From Actinocorallia herbida (lineage in GTDB: Bacteria > Actinomycetota > Actinomycetes > Streptosporangiales > Streptosporangiaceae): 64,000 bases of DNA. The stretch spans positions 4,340,001 to 4,404,000 of the forward strand of contig NZ_RJKE01000001.1 in the NCBI RefSeq assembly GCF_003751225.1, in the 5' to 3' direction. Below, one piece after another: positions 8,955-17,530 of this stretch. Position 1 is the first letter of the stretch, and every line of letters begins with the position of its first letter. The notes beneath the pieces are model-generated. The model was not told where the DNA came from. It ran no database searches and was given only the letters and a program-made list of their open reading frames with translations. Both the position numbers and the translations under genes were made by a program.

Positions 8955-9018
8955 CGTCCGATGATCACGCAGCGCGACCTTCCGGGCAACCACCGTGATC
9001 ACGGCACGCCGGTACGGG

Positions 9019-9675
9019 TCAGGACCTGGGCCGTTCCGCGGTGAGCCTGGCGGTCTCCGCCGACGGCGACGCCTGGAGCAGCGCGGCCACGAGGTCGACG
9101 GTGTGGCTGGTGAACAGCCGCGCGTCGGCGCTCGGCGCGGCCTGGGCGCGCCGAGCCAGCTCGGTGATGGTGAACCGGTAGGTGACGAAGCGGCGGTGCA
9201 GCTGGAGTGAGGTCTCGTCCAGCAGCGGCGTCAGCAGCGCGCGCCACCGGAACAGGCTGTTGGCGGGGTCCTCCATCGCGGCCGGGTCGATCCAGGGGCG
9301 CGGGCGGTTGGCGAGGTCGGCGAGCAGCCGCAGATAGGACGGCCCGCCGGCGGGGTCGGCGAGCTTGGCCGCGAGCGGGCGGACCAGCGCCCCGGCCAGC
9401 GCGCGCACGTCGGGCGCCCCCGCCGCCTCGTAAGCGTCCAGGAGGATGTGCCGCCCCGCCTCCACGCCGGGCGTGTGCTTGGCGAGGACGGCCCGGACGA
9501 GCCCGTCGCGGTCGCCGAAGTGGTAGTGCAGCGCCGTCGCGTTGCGCGCGCCCGAGCTGCGCACTATCTCGCGGAGGCTGACCGCGTCGACGCCCTGCGC
9601 GGCGAACAGCTCCTCCGCTGCGGTGATGAGCCGTTCCCGGGTGCCTTCCACAGGCCCACTCCCATGCGTCCGCAT
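9019..9675 (-). CDS. TetR family transcriptional regulator
   Basis: This 218-residue protein has an N-terminal TetR helix-turn-helix (ERLITAAEELFAAQGVDAVSLREIVRSSG, then ATALHYHFGDRDGLVRAVL). The C-terminus is a divergent all-helical ligand-binding region. It is divergent from the acyl-CoA dehydrogenase/phosphotransferase operon. Its own -10 on the minus strand is a perfect TATAAT (9700-9695), overlapping a 16-bp palindrome, which points to autorepression and control of the divergent operon, probably relieved by an acyl-CoA or hydroxy acid. The ligand is inferred only from the target genes. Confidence 0.9.
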   Translation of the reverse strand: MRTHGSGPVEGTRERLITAAEELFAAQGVDAVSLREIVRSSGARNATALHYHFGDRDGLVRAVLAKHTPGVEAGRHILLDAYEAAGAPDVRALAGALVRPLAAKLADPAGGPSYLRLLADLANRPRPWIDPAAMEDPANSLFRWRALLTPLLDETSLQLHRRFVTYRFTITELARRAQAAPSADARLFTSHTVDLVAALLQASPSAETARLTAERPRS

Positions 9676-9702
9676 TGACCATTAATACGGACGTATTATA
9701 CG
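9675..9702. promoter_or_regulatory. TetR-type operator overlapping divergent promoters
   Basis: TAATACG (9683-9689) and CGTATTA (9692-9698) form a perfect inverted repeat with a 2-bp centre. On the plus strand it lies in the spacer between TTGACC (9675-9680) and TATACG (9697-9702), 16 bp apart. On the minus strand it overlaps TATAAT at 9700-9695. A regulator bound here would block both promoters. Confidence 0.65.
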
Positions 9703-9810
9703 TTCGCGGCGCAGTGTCTTCCGCCCCAGGAGCCGGACGCTCGCGAACCCCGGTCACGCCGGGGCGCCCGGCCCCTTGGGCTCAGTGCTCCCCACCCCCA
9801 GGAGGCGCCC

Positions 9811-11094
9811 ATGTGGGACTTCTCGACCGACCCCGAGTTCCAGCAGAAACTCGACTGGATGGACGCGTTCATCCGCGACGAGGTCGAACCCCTCGAACTC
9901 GTCTGGGGCGGCAAGGTCCACCAAGGGCTCAAGGGCGACCTGCGCCCGATCATCGAGCCGCTCAAGGACAAGGTGAAGGAACAGGGCCTGTGGGCCTGCC
10001 ACCTCGGCGCCGAACTCGGCGGCCAGGGATACGGCCAGCTCAAGCTCGCCCTGATGAACGAGCTGATCGGCCGCTCCCACCTCGCCTCGTTCGTCTTCGG
10101 CTGCCAGGCCCCCGACACCGGCAACGCCGAGATCATCGCCATGTTCGGCACCGAGGACCAGAAGAAGCGCTACCTCGAGCCCCTGCTGGACGGCCGCTGC
10201 TTCAGCGCCTTCTCCATGACGGAGCAGACCGGCGGCGCCGACCCCCGCACGTTCAAGTGCGCCGCGTTCCCCGACGGCGACGGCTGGATCATCCGCGGAG
10301 AGAAGTACTTCACTTCCAACGCCGACATCGCCGACTTCCTCATCGTCATGGCGGTCACCGACCCCGACGCCGACCCGCGCAGGCGCATGTCGATGTTCCT
10401 CGTGCCGACCGACACGCCCGGCATCGAGATCCTGCGCAACGTCGCCACCATGGGCGAGCGGTCCGGCCAGGGCCACCACGCGCACATCCGCTACAACGAC
10501 GTCAAGGTCGGCGGCGACGCGCTGCTCGGCGAGCGCGGCGGGGCCTTCGCGGTCTCCCAGGCCAGGCTCGGCGGCGGGCGCATCCACCACGCGATGCGCA
10601 CGGTCGCCGCGGTCAACCTCGCCTTCGACATGATGTGCGAGCGGGCCCTGTCCCGCGAGGTCTACGGTGGCCGGCCGCTGGCCTCCAAGCAGCTCGTGCA
10701 GGCGACGATCGCCGACTGCCACATCCAGATCCAGCAGTTCCGGCTGATGATCCTGCACACCGCGTGGCTCATCGACCAGTCCTCCACCAAGGACGCCCGC
10801 ACCCAGATCGCGATGTGCAAGGTCGCGGCCGCGCGCGTCTTCCACGACGTCGTCTACAAGGCGATGCACCTGCACGGCGCGCTGGGCGTCTCCAGCGACA
10901 CCCCGCTGGCCCGGCTCTGGCAGCAGGCGCCTTTGATGGGCATCATGGACGGGCCCACCGAGGTGCACCAGAGCTCGATAGCGCGGCGCCTGCTCGCCGA
11001 CCACGAGCCTTCCCCGACCGAATGGCCGACCCAGTACCTGCCCCACCGGCGCGAAGCCGCAAGGGCCAAGTACGCCGGTCCGGCCCCGACCTGA
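9811..11094 (+). CDS. acyl-CoA dehydrogenase, ACAD10/11 and LvaC-like
   Basis: The 427-residue flavoprotein starts at an ATG with an AGGAGG ribosome-binding site. It shows the usual N-terminal helical, middle beta (FSMTEQTGGADP, WIIRGEKYFTSNA) and C-terminal helical domains. The C-terminal GIMDGPTEVHQSSIARRLL resembles the ADGPDEVH signature I associate with ACAD10/11 rather than ordinary beta-oxidation enzymes. It is followed 11 bases later by a phosphotransferase gene, the same pairing that is fused in eukaryotic ACAD10/11 and separate in the Pseudomonas levulinate pathway (LvaA/LvaC). A role in 4-hydroxyacyl-CoA metabolism is a reasoned inference. Confidence 0.88.
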   Translation: MWDFSTDPEFQQKLDWMDAFIRDEVEPLELVWGGKVHQGLKGDLRPIIEPLKDKVKEQGLWACHLGAELGGQGYGQLKLALMNELIGRSHLASFVFGCQAPDTGNAEIIAMFGTEDQKKRYLEPLLDGRCFSAFSMTEQTGGADPRTFKCAAFPDGDGWIIRGEKYFTSNADIADFLIVMAVTDPDADPRRRMSMFLVPTDTPGIEILRNVATMGERSGQGHHAHIRYNDVKVGGDALLGERGGAFAVSQARLGGGRIHHAMRTVAAVNLAFDMMCERALSREVYGGRPLASKQLVQATIADCHIQIQQFRLMILHTAWLIDQSSTKDARTQIAMCKVAAARVFHDVVYKAMHLHGALGVSSDTPLARLWQQAPLMGIMDGPTEVHQSSIARRLLADHEPSPTEWPTQYLPHRREAARAKYAGPAPT

Positions 11095-11105
11095 GGCAGC
11101 CGCCC

Positions 11106-12140
11106 ATGACCACCCCGCCGGAAGCCGTCGACCTCGCCGTACTCGCCTCCTGGATGGACGAGAAGGGCCTGCCCCTCGGGCCCATCGAGGACATCAAGGA
11201 GCTGGGCGGCGGCACCCAGAACATCCTGCTGCGGTTCCGGCGGGGCGGCACCACGTACGTGCTGCGCCGCGGGCCGCGGCACCTGCGCCCGCGCACCAAC
11301 GACGTGCTGCGCCGCGAGGCGCGCGTCCTCACCGCCCTGGACGGCACCGGCGTGCCCGCGCCGCGGATCATCGCGGTCTGCGGGAACGAGAACGTCATGG
11401 GCGGCGCGGTCTTCTACCTGATGACGCCCGTCGACGGGTTCAACGCGACCACGTACCTGCCCGACCTCCACGCCGGTGACGCCTCGGTGCGGCACCGGAT
11501 GGGCCTCGAGGCCGTCGTCGCGCTGTCGAAGCTCGGCGCGGTCGACCACGAGGCCGTCGGGCTGGCCGACTACGGCTCGCCCGAGGGGTTCCTGGAACGC
11601 CAGGTGCCACGCTGGATGAGCGAGCTCGAGGGCTACGGCAAGCTCGACGGCTACCCGGGGCCGGAGATCCCGGGTCTGGAGCACGTCGCGTCCTGGCTGG
11701 AGGACCACCGGCCGTCCGAGTGGCGGCCGGGCGTCATGCACGGCGACTACCACCTGGCGAACCTGATGTTCTCACCGACCGGGCCCCAGGTGGCGGCGAT
11801 CGTCGACTGGGAGATGTCGACCATCGGCGACCCGCTGCTCGACCTCGGCTGGCTGCTGGCGACCTGGCCGGTCGGCGACGCGGTCTCGATCGCCGGTCCG
11901 CTCGGCGCGGCGGGCGGCCTGGCCACCCGGGACGAGCTGATCGCCGCCTACGCGGAGCGCAGCACCAGGAACCTCGACGCCGTCGACTGGTACGAGGTGC
12001 TCGCCTGCTTCAAGCTCGGCATCGTCCTGGAGGGCACGCATGCCCGCGCCTGCGCGGGCAAGGCCCCCAAGGACACCGGCGACCTCCTGCACGCGATGAC
12101 CCTCGGCCTGTTCGAGCGGGCCCGCGGCATCACCGGCTGA
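11106..12140 (+). CDS. APH-family phosphotransferase, ACAD10/11 kinase-domain / LvaA-like
   Basis: This 344-residue protein has an aminoglycoside-phosphotransferase fold. It shows an N-lobe with a Gly-rich GGGTQNILLRF loop and YVLRRGP, a catalytic loop VMHGDYHLANLMF, and a metal-binding IVDWEMSTIGDPLLDLGW. These motifs match the acyl-CoA-associated subgroup rather than resistance enzymes. Paired with the upstream acyl-CoA dehydrogenase under a shared TetR operator, it likely phosphorylates a 4-hydroxyacyl-CoA so that the flavoenzyme can isomerise it toward beta-oxidation. The actual substrate is unknown. The operon ends at a hairpin just downstream. Confidence 0.85.
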   Translation: MTTPPEAVDLAVLASWMDEKGLPLGPIEDIKELGGGTQNILLRFRRGGTTYVLRRGPRHLRPRTNDVLRREARVLTALDGTGVPAPRIIAVCGNENVMGGAVFYLMTPVDGFNATTYLPDLHAGDASVRHRMGLEAVVALSKLGAVDHEAVGLADYGSPEGFLERQVPRWMSELEGYGKLDGYPGPEIPGLEHVASWLEDHRPSEWRPGVMHGDYHLANLMFSPTGPQVAAIVDWEMSTIGDPLLDLGWLLATWPVGDAVSIAGPLGAAGGLATRDELIAAYAERSTRNLDAVDWYEVLACFKLGIVLEGTHARACAGKAPKDTGDLLHAMTLGLFERARGITG

Positions 12141-12154
12141 GCACCGGCACGGCG

Positions 12155-12186
12155 CGCCGCGCCCGGTTCGTCGACCGGGCGCGGCG
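12155..12186 (+). terminator. hairpin terminator after the phosphotransferase gene
   Basis: CGCCGCGCCCGG (12155-12166) and CCGGGCGCGGCG (12175-12186) form a 12-bp perfect stem with an 8-nt loop, 14 bases after the stop. It closes the acyl-CoA dehydrogenase/phosphotransferase operon. The rest of the gap up to 12375 shows no gene. Confidence 0.65.
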
Positions 12187-12374
12187 AACGTCGGCGTCCG
12201 GCGCGGCGGCCCGCGCCAACGCATGTTCTGCCGCGCCCTGTGCCCGCCTGGGTGATCTCACGCGGGCGCCGCGGGACCGTGACGCGACGTGCACGGCTGC
12301 CACACGGTCAGGCAGCACCCGGGAAATACGGGGCGCCTAGCTTCCGGCGTCATGAACGCAACCTGGGAACGGCG

Positions 12375-14768
12375 ATGAGCGCGCGGAGGCGCGCGGCGAC
12401 CGCACCGGCCTCGGACGGAGAGGCACCCGCGCCCGTCCCGAACGCCACGGAGGCCCGGCGGCGCGGGCGCCGGGGGCCGCGCACCGTCCGCGCGCGGATC
12501 GCGACGGTGCTCGCGGTGCCGACGCTGCTCTTCGTGGGCGTGGCGGGCTTCGGGGTGCTCGGCCAGCCGGCGGTCCTGCGGGACGCCGCAGCGACCGCGC
12601 GCAACATAGCGCTGGTGCTGTCCGCGCAGGACCTCGACCACGCGCTCCAGCGCGAACGAGGCCTGAGCGTGGGGCTCATCGGCGGCGAGCGCGGCTACCG
12701 CGCCGATCTCGCGCGGGCCCGCACCGGGTCCGACGCGGCGAGGTCGGCACTGGAGGACCTGCTCACCGAAACCGGCTCGGCCGAAGCCGCCCGGATCCGC
12801 GCGGCCCTCACCCCGTCGGCGGAGTTCGCCGCCCAGCGCGGCGCCGTCGACGCGGTTCGCACCACCAAGGCGGAGGTCTTCGCCTTCTACACCTCCGCGA
12901 TCGCCACGCTCGACGAGGCGGCGTTCGCCGGTGGCGCCGGGCAGGACCACCCGCGGCTCCGCACCGGGCTCGCCGCACTGCGCGCGCTCAGCGCGGGCAA
13001 GGAGGCCACCGGGCAGGAGCGCGGCGCGCTCAACGGCGTGTTCGCGACGGGGCGGTTCGGCGAAGGAGAGTACGCACAGGTCGCGGAGATCCGTGCACGG
13101 CGGATCGCCGGTTTCGCGGAGTTCACCAGGCTGGCCGAGCCCGCGTGGGCGCAGCGGTTCGCCTCGGCGCAGCACGCCCAGCAGGGCGCCGCGATGCTGG
13201 CGTTCGAGCAGCGGGCTCTCGCCGACCCCACCGCGCGCCTGCGGATCCGCCCAGAGAACTGGTGGAACTCCGCGACCGGGTTCATCGACGCGCTCTACGA
13301 GGTGCAGCGGCAGGTCGCCGGGGACGTCCGGGCATGGGCCGCCGAGGTCGAGGCCGACGCGCGCATCGCCCTCCTGCGCTACGGCGGCGGCGTGCTCGCG
13401 GTCCTGCTCATGGCCGTGGCCCTCGGGCTGACCACGTTCCGGTCGATCATCCGGCCGCTGCGGCTGCTGACCACCGAGGCGCACGGCGCGGCCGAGCAGC
13501 GGCTGCCCGCGGCGGTCGCGGGAATCCAGGCGGCGGACGACCCGGACGCCGTCGTGCTGGCGCACTCCCGGGCCCTGCGCGGCCGGCGCGCGGCGGAACC
13601 GACCGAACTGGCTGAGTTCACCGAGATCACCGCGGCCCTCGACCACCTCCAAGAGACCGCGGTGCGGCTCGCGGTCGAGCAGGCCGTGATGCGCCGCAAC
13701 ACCGCCGAGTCGCTGGCCGACCTGGGCCGCCGCAACCAGAACCTGGTACGCCGCCAGCTCGGCTTCATCTCCACCCTGGAGAAGGAGGAGGCCGATCCCA
13801 ACCAGCTCGCGAACCTCTTCGAACTGGACCACCTTGCCACCCGGATGCGCCGCAACGCCGAGTCGCTGCTCGTCCTCGTCGGGGAGCACAGTCCACGCCG
13901 CTGGACCGGCGCGGTCCCCGTCGGAGACGTCCTGCGGTCGGCGTTCGCAGAGGTCGAGGACTACCGGCGGGTCCTGCTGCGCCGCGTCGACGACGGCCTC
14001 GTGCGCGGCACGATCGCCGCGGAGCTCTCCCACCTCCTCGCCGAGCTGGTGGAGAACGCCCTGTCCTTCTCCCCGCCCGACCAGGAGGTCGAGGTGTCGG
14101 CCCGGGTGACGGGCGCGGAGTACCAGATCGCGATCGTCGACCAGGGCATCGGCATGTCGCCCGAGGCACTCGCCGAGGCCAACGCCCGGCTGGCCGGGCG
14201 GCGGAGCTTCCTCATGCGGCCGACGCGCGATCTCGGCCACTACGTGGTCGGCAGGCTGGCCGACCGGCTGGGCGTCCGGGTCTGGCTGCACGAGTCGCCG
14301 CTCAACGGGGTCACCGCCCGGATCGTGCTGCCCGGCGCTCTGCTGGGCGGGCCCGAGCCGCAGGCCGGGCCGGTGCCCGAGCCCGTGGCGGTCGGCGCGG
14401 GCTCCGCCGCGGACCTCGCCGTGGCGTCCCGGCCCGCGGTGCCGACGGGCCAGACGGCTCCGGCCGGGCGGACCGCGGGCGGCCTGGCCAAACGACCTCC
14501 CCGCTCCCCCGGCGGGCACCGGCGCCGGGCCGCGCCGGAGCAGCCGAGCGGGCAGGCACCCGCGGCGGCCGACCGGACTCCCGGCGAGGTCCAGTCGATG
14601 CTCAACGGCCTGCGGTCGGGCTTCCGGCGGGCCGAGCCGGACCGTGCCACGGAGCCCGGCGCGGGACGGCGCATCCCGGCAGAGCACGACGAGGCAGGCC
14701 AAGGCTCAGCAGAGCGCCACAGGAACGCTCCCGGCCACCCGGGTTCGGAAAGGAGAGCTGGACGATGA
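12375..14768 (+). CDS. cvnA: conservon sensor kinase with nitrate/nitrite-sensing (NIT) domain
   Basis: This 797-residue protein has a basic N-terminus, a transmembrane helix (about residues 42-62) and an extracellular helical NIT region (DHALQRERGLSVGLIGGERG). A second helix follows (about 335-355), then a HAMP-like segment, a helical dimerisation region (NQNLVRRQLGFISTLEKEE) and a HATPase domain (ELVENALSFSPPDQEV, IVDQGIGMS). A 140-residue Pro/Ala/Arg-rich tail ends the protein. The dimerisation helix lacks an obvious phospho-acceptor His, as is usual for conservon kinases. Its stop overlaps the roadblock start (ATGA). The start at 12375 follows a weak GGGAACGG ribosome-binding site. It probably signals through the downstream small GTPase rather than a response regulator. 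Confidence 0.9.
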   Translation: MSARRRAATAPASDGEAPAPVPNATEARRRGRRGPRTVRARIATVLAVPTLLFVGVAGFGVLGQPAVLRDAAATARNIALVLSAQDLDHALQRERGLSVGLIGGERGYRADLARARTGSDAARSALEDLLTETGSAEAARIRAALTPSAEFAAQRGAVDAVRTTKAEVFAFYTSAIATLDEAAFAGGAGQDHPRLRTGLAALRALSAGKEATGQERGALNGVFATGRFGEGEYAQVAEIRARRIAGFAEFTRLAEPAWAQRFASAQHAQQGAAMLAFEQRALADPTARLRIRPENWWNSATGFIDALYEVQRQVAGDVRAWAAEVEADARIALLRYGGGVLAVLLMAVALGLTTFRSIIRPLRLLTTEAHGAAEQRLPAAVAGIQAADDPDAVVLAHSRALRGRRAAEPTELAEFTEITAALDHLQETAVRLAVEQAVMRRNTAESLADLGRRNQNLVRRQLGFISTLEKEEADPNQLANLFELDHLATRMRRNAESLLVLVGEHSPRRWTGAVPVGDVLRSAFAEVEDYRRVLLRRVDDGLVRGTIAAELSHLLAELVENALSFSPPDQEVEVSARVTGAEYQIAIVDQGIGMSPEALAEANARLAGRRSFLMRPTRDLGHYVVGRLADRLGVRVWLHESPLNGVTARIVLPGALLGGPEPQAGPVPEPVAVGAGSAADLAVASRPAVPTGQTAPAGRTAGGLAKRPPRSPGGHRRRAAPEQPSGQAPAAADRTPGEVQSMLNGLRSGFRRAEPDRATEPGAGRRIPAEHDEAGQGSAERHRNAPGHPGSERRAGR

Positions 14769-15186
14769 CGCAGACGGCATCGGAGGTGCAGTCCTTCACC
14801 TGGCTGCTCGCCAACTTCGTACGTGCCACCGACGGCGTCGCCGACGCGGTCGCCGTCTCCTCCGACGGGCTGCTCATGGCCCGCTCCGCGGGGCTGGACC
14901 GCAAGGGTCGGAGCGGCTGTCCGCGATCGTCTCCGGACTGACGAGCCTCGCCCGCAGCGCGTCCCACGAGTACGGGTTCGAGGGCATGCGGCTGGTGATG
15001 GTGGAGATGCGGCGCGGCTTCCTGCTCGTGTCGTCCATCTCGGACGGCAGCTGTCTGGGCGTCGTGGCGACCGCCGACTGCGACCTCGGCCTGGTCGGCC
15101 ACGAGATCGCCCTGTTGTGCGAGCGGTTCGGCGGGCTGCTCACCCCGCAGATCGTCGCCCGGCTCAAGCACGAGGCGCTCCGATGA
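14765..15186 (+). pseudogene. cvnB: roadblock/LC7 domain protein, interrupted by a frameshift
   Basis: Translation from the ATG at 14765 gives MTQTASEVQSFTWLLANFV through GLLMARSAGLDRKG, the N-terminal half of an actinobacterial roadblock protein. The frame then ends at a stop near 14941. The C-terminal half (SERLSAIVSGLTSLARSAS to LKHEALR) continues in the next frame to 15186. Re-reading the T at 14908, or restoring one missing base at about 14906-14908, joins them into a normal 140-residue protein. The coding signal is intact on both sides and both gene overlaps are kept. A recent mutation or an assembly error is most likely; a -1 frameshift is possible but no classical slippery heptamer is visible. 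Confidence 0.85.
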
Positions 15187-15647
15187 GCGGGCGCGACGAG
15201 AACGGGCCGCGGCTGCCCGATCCGCGCATGATCGAGATCCGGGAGGAGCGGCGCCGCCCCGTCCTGCCCGGGACGCCGACCGTGCCGGTGCCGCGGGACG
15301 GCGCCGAGGAGGAGTCCGGCTCCTTCGTCCGGCCGTTCATCGTGACGGGCGGGCGGACCCGTCCGGTGGACGAGCGCCTGCGGGTGGAGACCCTGGTCAG
15401 CGCGGCGCCCGCCGCACTGTCCGCGCCGCTGACGTTCGAGCGGCGCCGCATCGTCGAGCTGTGCCAGCGGCCCGTCTCGGTGGCCGAGGTCGCCGGGCGG
15501 CTCCGCGTCCCGATCGGGGTGGCGCGGGTGCTGATCGCCGATCTGGTGTCCGAACGGCTGGCCACCGTCCATGACCGGGCGGACCCGCAGGACCTGCGGT
15601 CCAGGGAACTGCTGGAAAGGATCCGTGAAGGTGTCCGCGCCCTCTGA
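15183..15647 (+). CDS. cvnC: DUF742 family protein of conservon
   Basis: This 154-residue protein has a charged, Pro-rich N-terminus, a conserved FVRPFIVTGGRTRP motif typical of DUF742 and a winged-helix-like C-terminal half (RRIVELCQRPVSVAEVAGRLRVPIGVARVLIADL). Its ATG overlaps the stop of the roadblock gene, and it overlaps the following GTPase gene by about 20 bases. In conservons it works with the kinase, roadblock protein and GTPase in a membrane-associated switch complex. Confidence 0.9.
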   Translation: MSGRDENGPRLPDPRMIEIREERRRPVLPGTPTVPVPRDGAEEESGSFVRPFIVTGGRTRPVDERLRVETLVSAAPAALSAPLTFERRRIVELCQRPVSVAEVAGRLRVPIGVARVLIADLVSERLATVHDRADPQDLRSRELLERIREGVRAL

Positions 15648-16197
15648 ACCGTCGCCGCTGTCGGCGAAGATCATCATCTCGGGCGGATTCGGGGTCGGGA
15701 AGACCACGTTCGTCGGCGCCATCTCCGAGATCGAGCCGCTCACCACCGAGGCCGCCATGACCGACGCGTCGGCGGGCATCGACGACACGACGGGCGTCGA
15801 ACGCAAAACGACGACCACCGTGGCGTTCGACTTCGGCCGCGTCACCCTGGACCGTTCCCTGGTGCTGTACCTGTTCGGCACGCCCGGACAGGAGCGGTTC
15901 GCCTTCCTGTGGGACGACCTCATCGAAGGGGCGATCGGCGCCGTCGTGCTGGTCGACACCCGCAGGATCGACCAGTGCTACCCGTCCCTGGACTTCTTCG
16001 AGGACATGGGCGTCCCCTTCGCCGTCGGCGTCAACCGGTTCCCCGACGCCGAGCACTTCGAGGTCGAGGAGGTACGCGAGGCGCTCGGGCTGCCCGGCCA
16101 CGTGCCCCTGGTCGCCTGTGACGCGCGGCGCCGCGACTCGGTGAAGGAGGTCGTCATCGCCCTGCTCGACAGCGCCATCACCGCGGGTGCCCACTGA
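15625..16197 (+). CDS. cvnD: conservon GTP-binding protein
   Basis: This 190-residue Ras-like P-loop protein has G1 GGFGVGKTT, a TTT-containing switch I region (KTTTTVAFDFG), G3 as FGTPGQERF and G5-like ACDARRRDS. The G4 motif is VGVNRF, not NKxD, as in other CvnD proteins. GTG codons at 15625 and 15631 are both possible starts; GGAAAGG at 15614-15620 fits either. It is the output GTPase of the conservon. The gene ends just before a very strong terminator. Confidence 0.9.
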   Translation: MKVSAPSEPSPLSAKIIISGGFGVGKTTFVGAISEIEPLTTEAAMTDASAGIDDTTGVERKTTTTVAFDFGRVTLDRSLVLYLFGTPGQERFAFLWDDLIEGAIGAVVLVDTRRIDQCYPSLDFFEDMGVPFAVGVNRFPDAEHFEVEEVREALGLPGHVPLVACDARRRDSVKEVVIALLDSAITAGAH

Positions 16198-16220
16198 CCC
16201 CCTGCGCGCGGGCAGGGAGC

Positions 16221-16253
16221 CGTGGGGACGGGCGCGCGGCGCCCGTCCCCACG
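16221..16253. terminator. very strong bidirectional hairpin
   Basis: A 15-bp perfect stem (16221-16235 with 16239-16253) and a 3-nt GCG loop sits between the convergent GTPase and CoA-transferase genes. It is the longest uninterrupted stem I saw in the window. Confidence 0.75.
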
Positions 16254-16261
16254 CGCCTTCG

Positions 16262-17413
16262 TCAGTCGTTGAGCCAGGTCAGCACGTCGTCGCGGTCGCC
16301 GTCGAGCTGCGGCGCGCGGGCGTGCTCGCGCGGGCCGAACGAGGCGAACCGGGCGGGCGTGCGCAGCGTGCGGACGTCCCGGCCCTCGGCGCCGCCGAAC
16401 TCCAGGGCGAGTTCCGCGGCGGCGAACTGGTCGGAGTCCGCGGCCTGCCCGGTGTCGCGGACCTCGCCGGTGGTGAGGCGCGCCGCGTCGAAGCGGGCGA
16501 CCCACTCGGCGGTCGGCCGGGTCTTGAGGATCGACTGGAGGATCGGCACCAGCGTCTCCCGGTGCATCACCCTGTCGCGCATGGACGCGAAAGCCGGGTC
16601 CTCCAGGCGGGAGTCGTCGAACACCGCCAGAGCCGCCTTCCAGTGGTGCGGCATGTAGGCGGCGAGGACGAGAGAGCCGTCGGCGGTCTCGTAGACGCCC
16701 GCGGGGGCGGTGACCGCAGGGAAGTTGCCGGTACGGCGGGCCGTCCAGCCCATCATCAGGTAGTCGGTGAAGTCGTGCGCGTGCAGGTGGCAGCCGACGT
16801 CGAACAGCGACACCCGGACGATCTCGCCCTTGCCGTGCCGGGTCCTGCCGAGGAGCGCCGCGAGGATCCCCTGCGCGGCGACATGGCCGGTGGACACGTC
16901 GATGGGGACCGCGCCGAGCTTGGTGGGCGGGCCGTCGGGCTCACCGGTGATCGACATCCAGCCGGTCTCGCCCTGGAGCGACATGTCGACGCCGCCACGC
17001 TCGGCGTTCGGGCCCCGCTCGCCGTACCCGGTGATGGACGCGTAGACCAGGCGCGGGTTCCGCTCCGTCATCGCCTCGGCGCCGAGCCCGAGCCGGTCCA
17101 TGACGCCGACGCGGGAGGACTCCAGGAGCACGTCCGCCCTGTCGACGAGTTCGAGCGCGCGGGCCCGGTCCGCCTCGTCCGTCAGGTTGAGGACGATGGA
17201 CTCCTTGTCCCGGTTGTAGGTCTCGAACATGCCGCCGAGGTAGCCGCGCTTGGGGTTCGGCCCGAGCTGGCGGGCCGCGTCGCCCTGCGGCGGCTCGATC
17301 TTGATCACGCGGGCGCCGAGATCGGCGAGGATCATCGCGGCGAGGGGGCCCGCGACGACCTGCGTGAAGTCCAGGACCAGGAAGCCCTCCAACGGCCTGC
17401 CGCCTGCGCTCAT
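16262..17413 (-). CDS. CaiB/BaiF (class III) CoA-transferase
   Basis: The 383-residue protein has the family's N-terminal GFLVLDFTQVVAGPLAAMILADLGARVIKIE-type region, given here in part, and NRDKESIVLNL. The GGVDMSLQGETGWMS motif carries the Asp that forms the acyl-anhydride intermediate, followed by TGEPDGPPTK. It transfers CoA between carboxylic acids. A clear ribosome-binding site (GAGGAGG) precedes the ATG. It stands alone, divergent from a LysR regulator that probably controls it. The acid substrate cannot be deduced. Confidence 0.9.
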   Translation of the reverse strand: MSAGGRPLEGFLVLDFTQVVAGPLAAMILADLGARVIKIEPPQGDAARQLGPNPKRGYLGGMFETYNRDKESIVLNLTDEADRARALELVDRADVLLESSRVGVMDRLGLGAEAMTERNPRLVYASITGYGERGPNAERGGVDMSLQGETGWMSITGEPDGPPTKLGAVPIDVSTGHVAAQGILAALLGRTRHGKGEIVRVSLFDVGCHLHAHDFTDYLMMGWTARRTGNFPAVTAPAGVYETADGSLVLAAYMPHHWKAALAVFDDSRLEDPAFASMRDRVMHRETLVPILQSILKTRPTAEWVARFDAARLTTGEVRDTGQAADSDQFAAAELALEFGGAEGRDVRTLRTPARFASFGPREHARAPQLDGDRDDVLTWLND

Positions 17414-17503
17414 GGGGCGTCCTCCTCGTGCGTGGGGTGGGGTGTGTGGGACGAGTCCAGCGCCTCTGGGGGTCCCGCGTCCAATACGGGTTCGGGGCCG
17501 ACC

Positions 17504-17522
17504 TATAGCGATCTCGTATACC
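17504..17522. promoter_or_regulatory. LysR-type T-N11-A site and near-leaderless promoter
   Basis: TATA-GCGATCTCG-TATA at 17504-17520 is an imperfect palindrome containing a T-N11-A arrangement (T at 17506, A at 17518), upstream of the LysR gene and in the region divergent from the CoA-transferase. TATACC (17517-17522) is a likely -10 ending eight bases before the LysR ATG. Confidence 0.45.
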
Positions 17523-17530
17523 CTCAGGTC

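Noticed and set aside
12258-14702. An 814-codon minus-strand frame opposite the conservon kinase
   Set aside because: Composition is repetitive (Gly, Arg, Gln, Leu) with no recognisable fold, antisense to a well-supported gene.
14903-14910. Programmed -1 frameshift as the leading explanation for the roadblock gene
   Set aside because: The AAG GGT TCG junction does not match a classical X-XXY-YYZ slippery site and I saw no clear downstream stimulatory structure, so a mutation or sequencing error is simpler.
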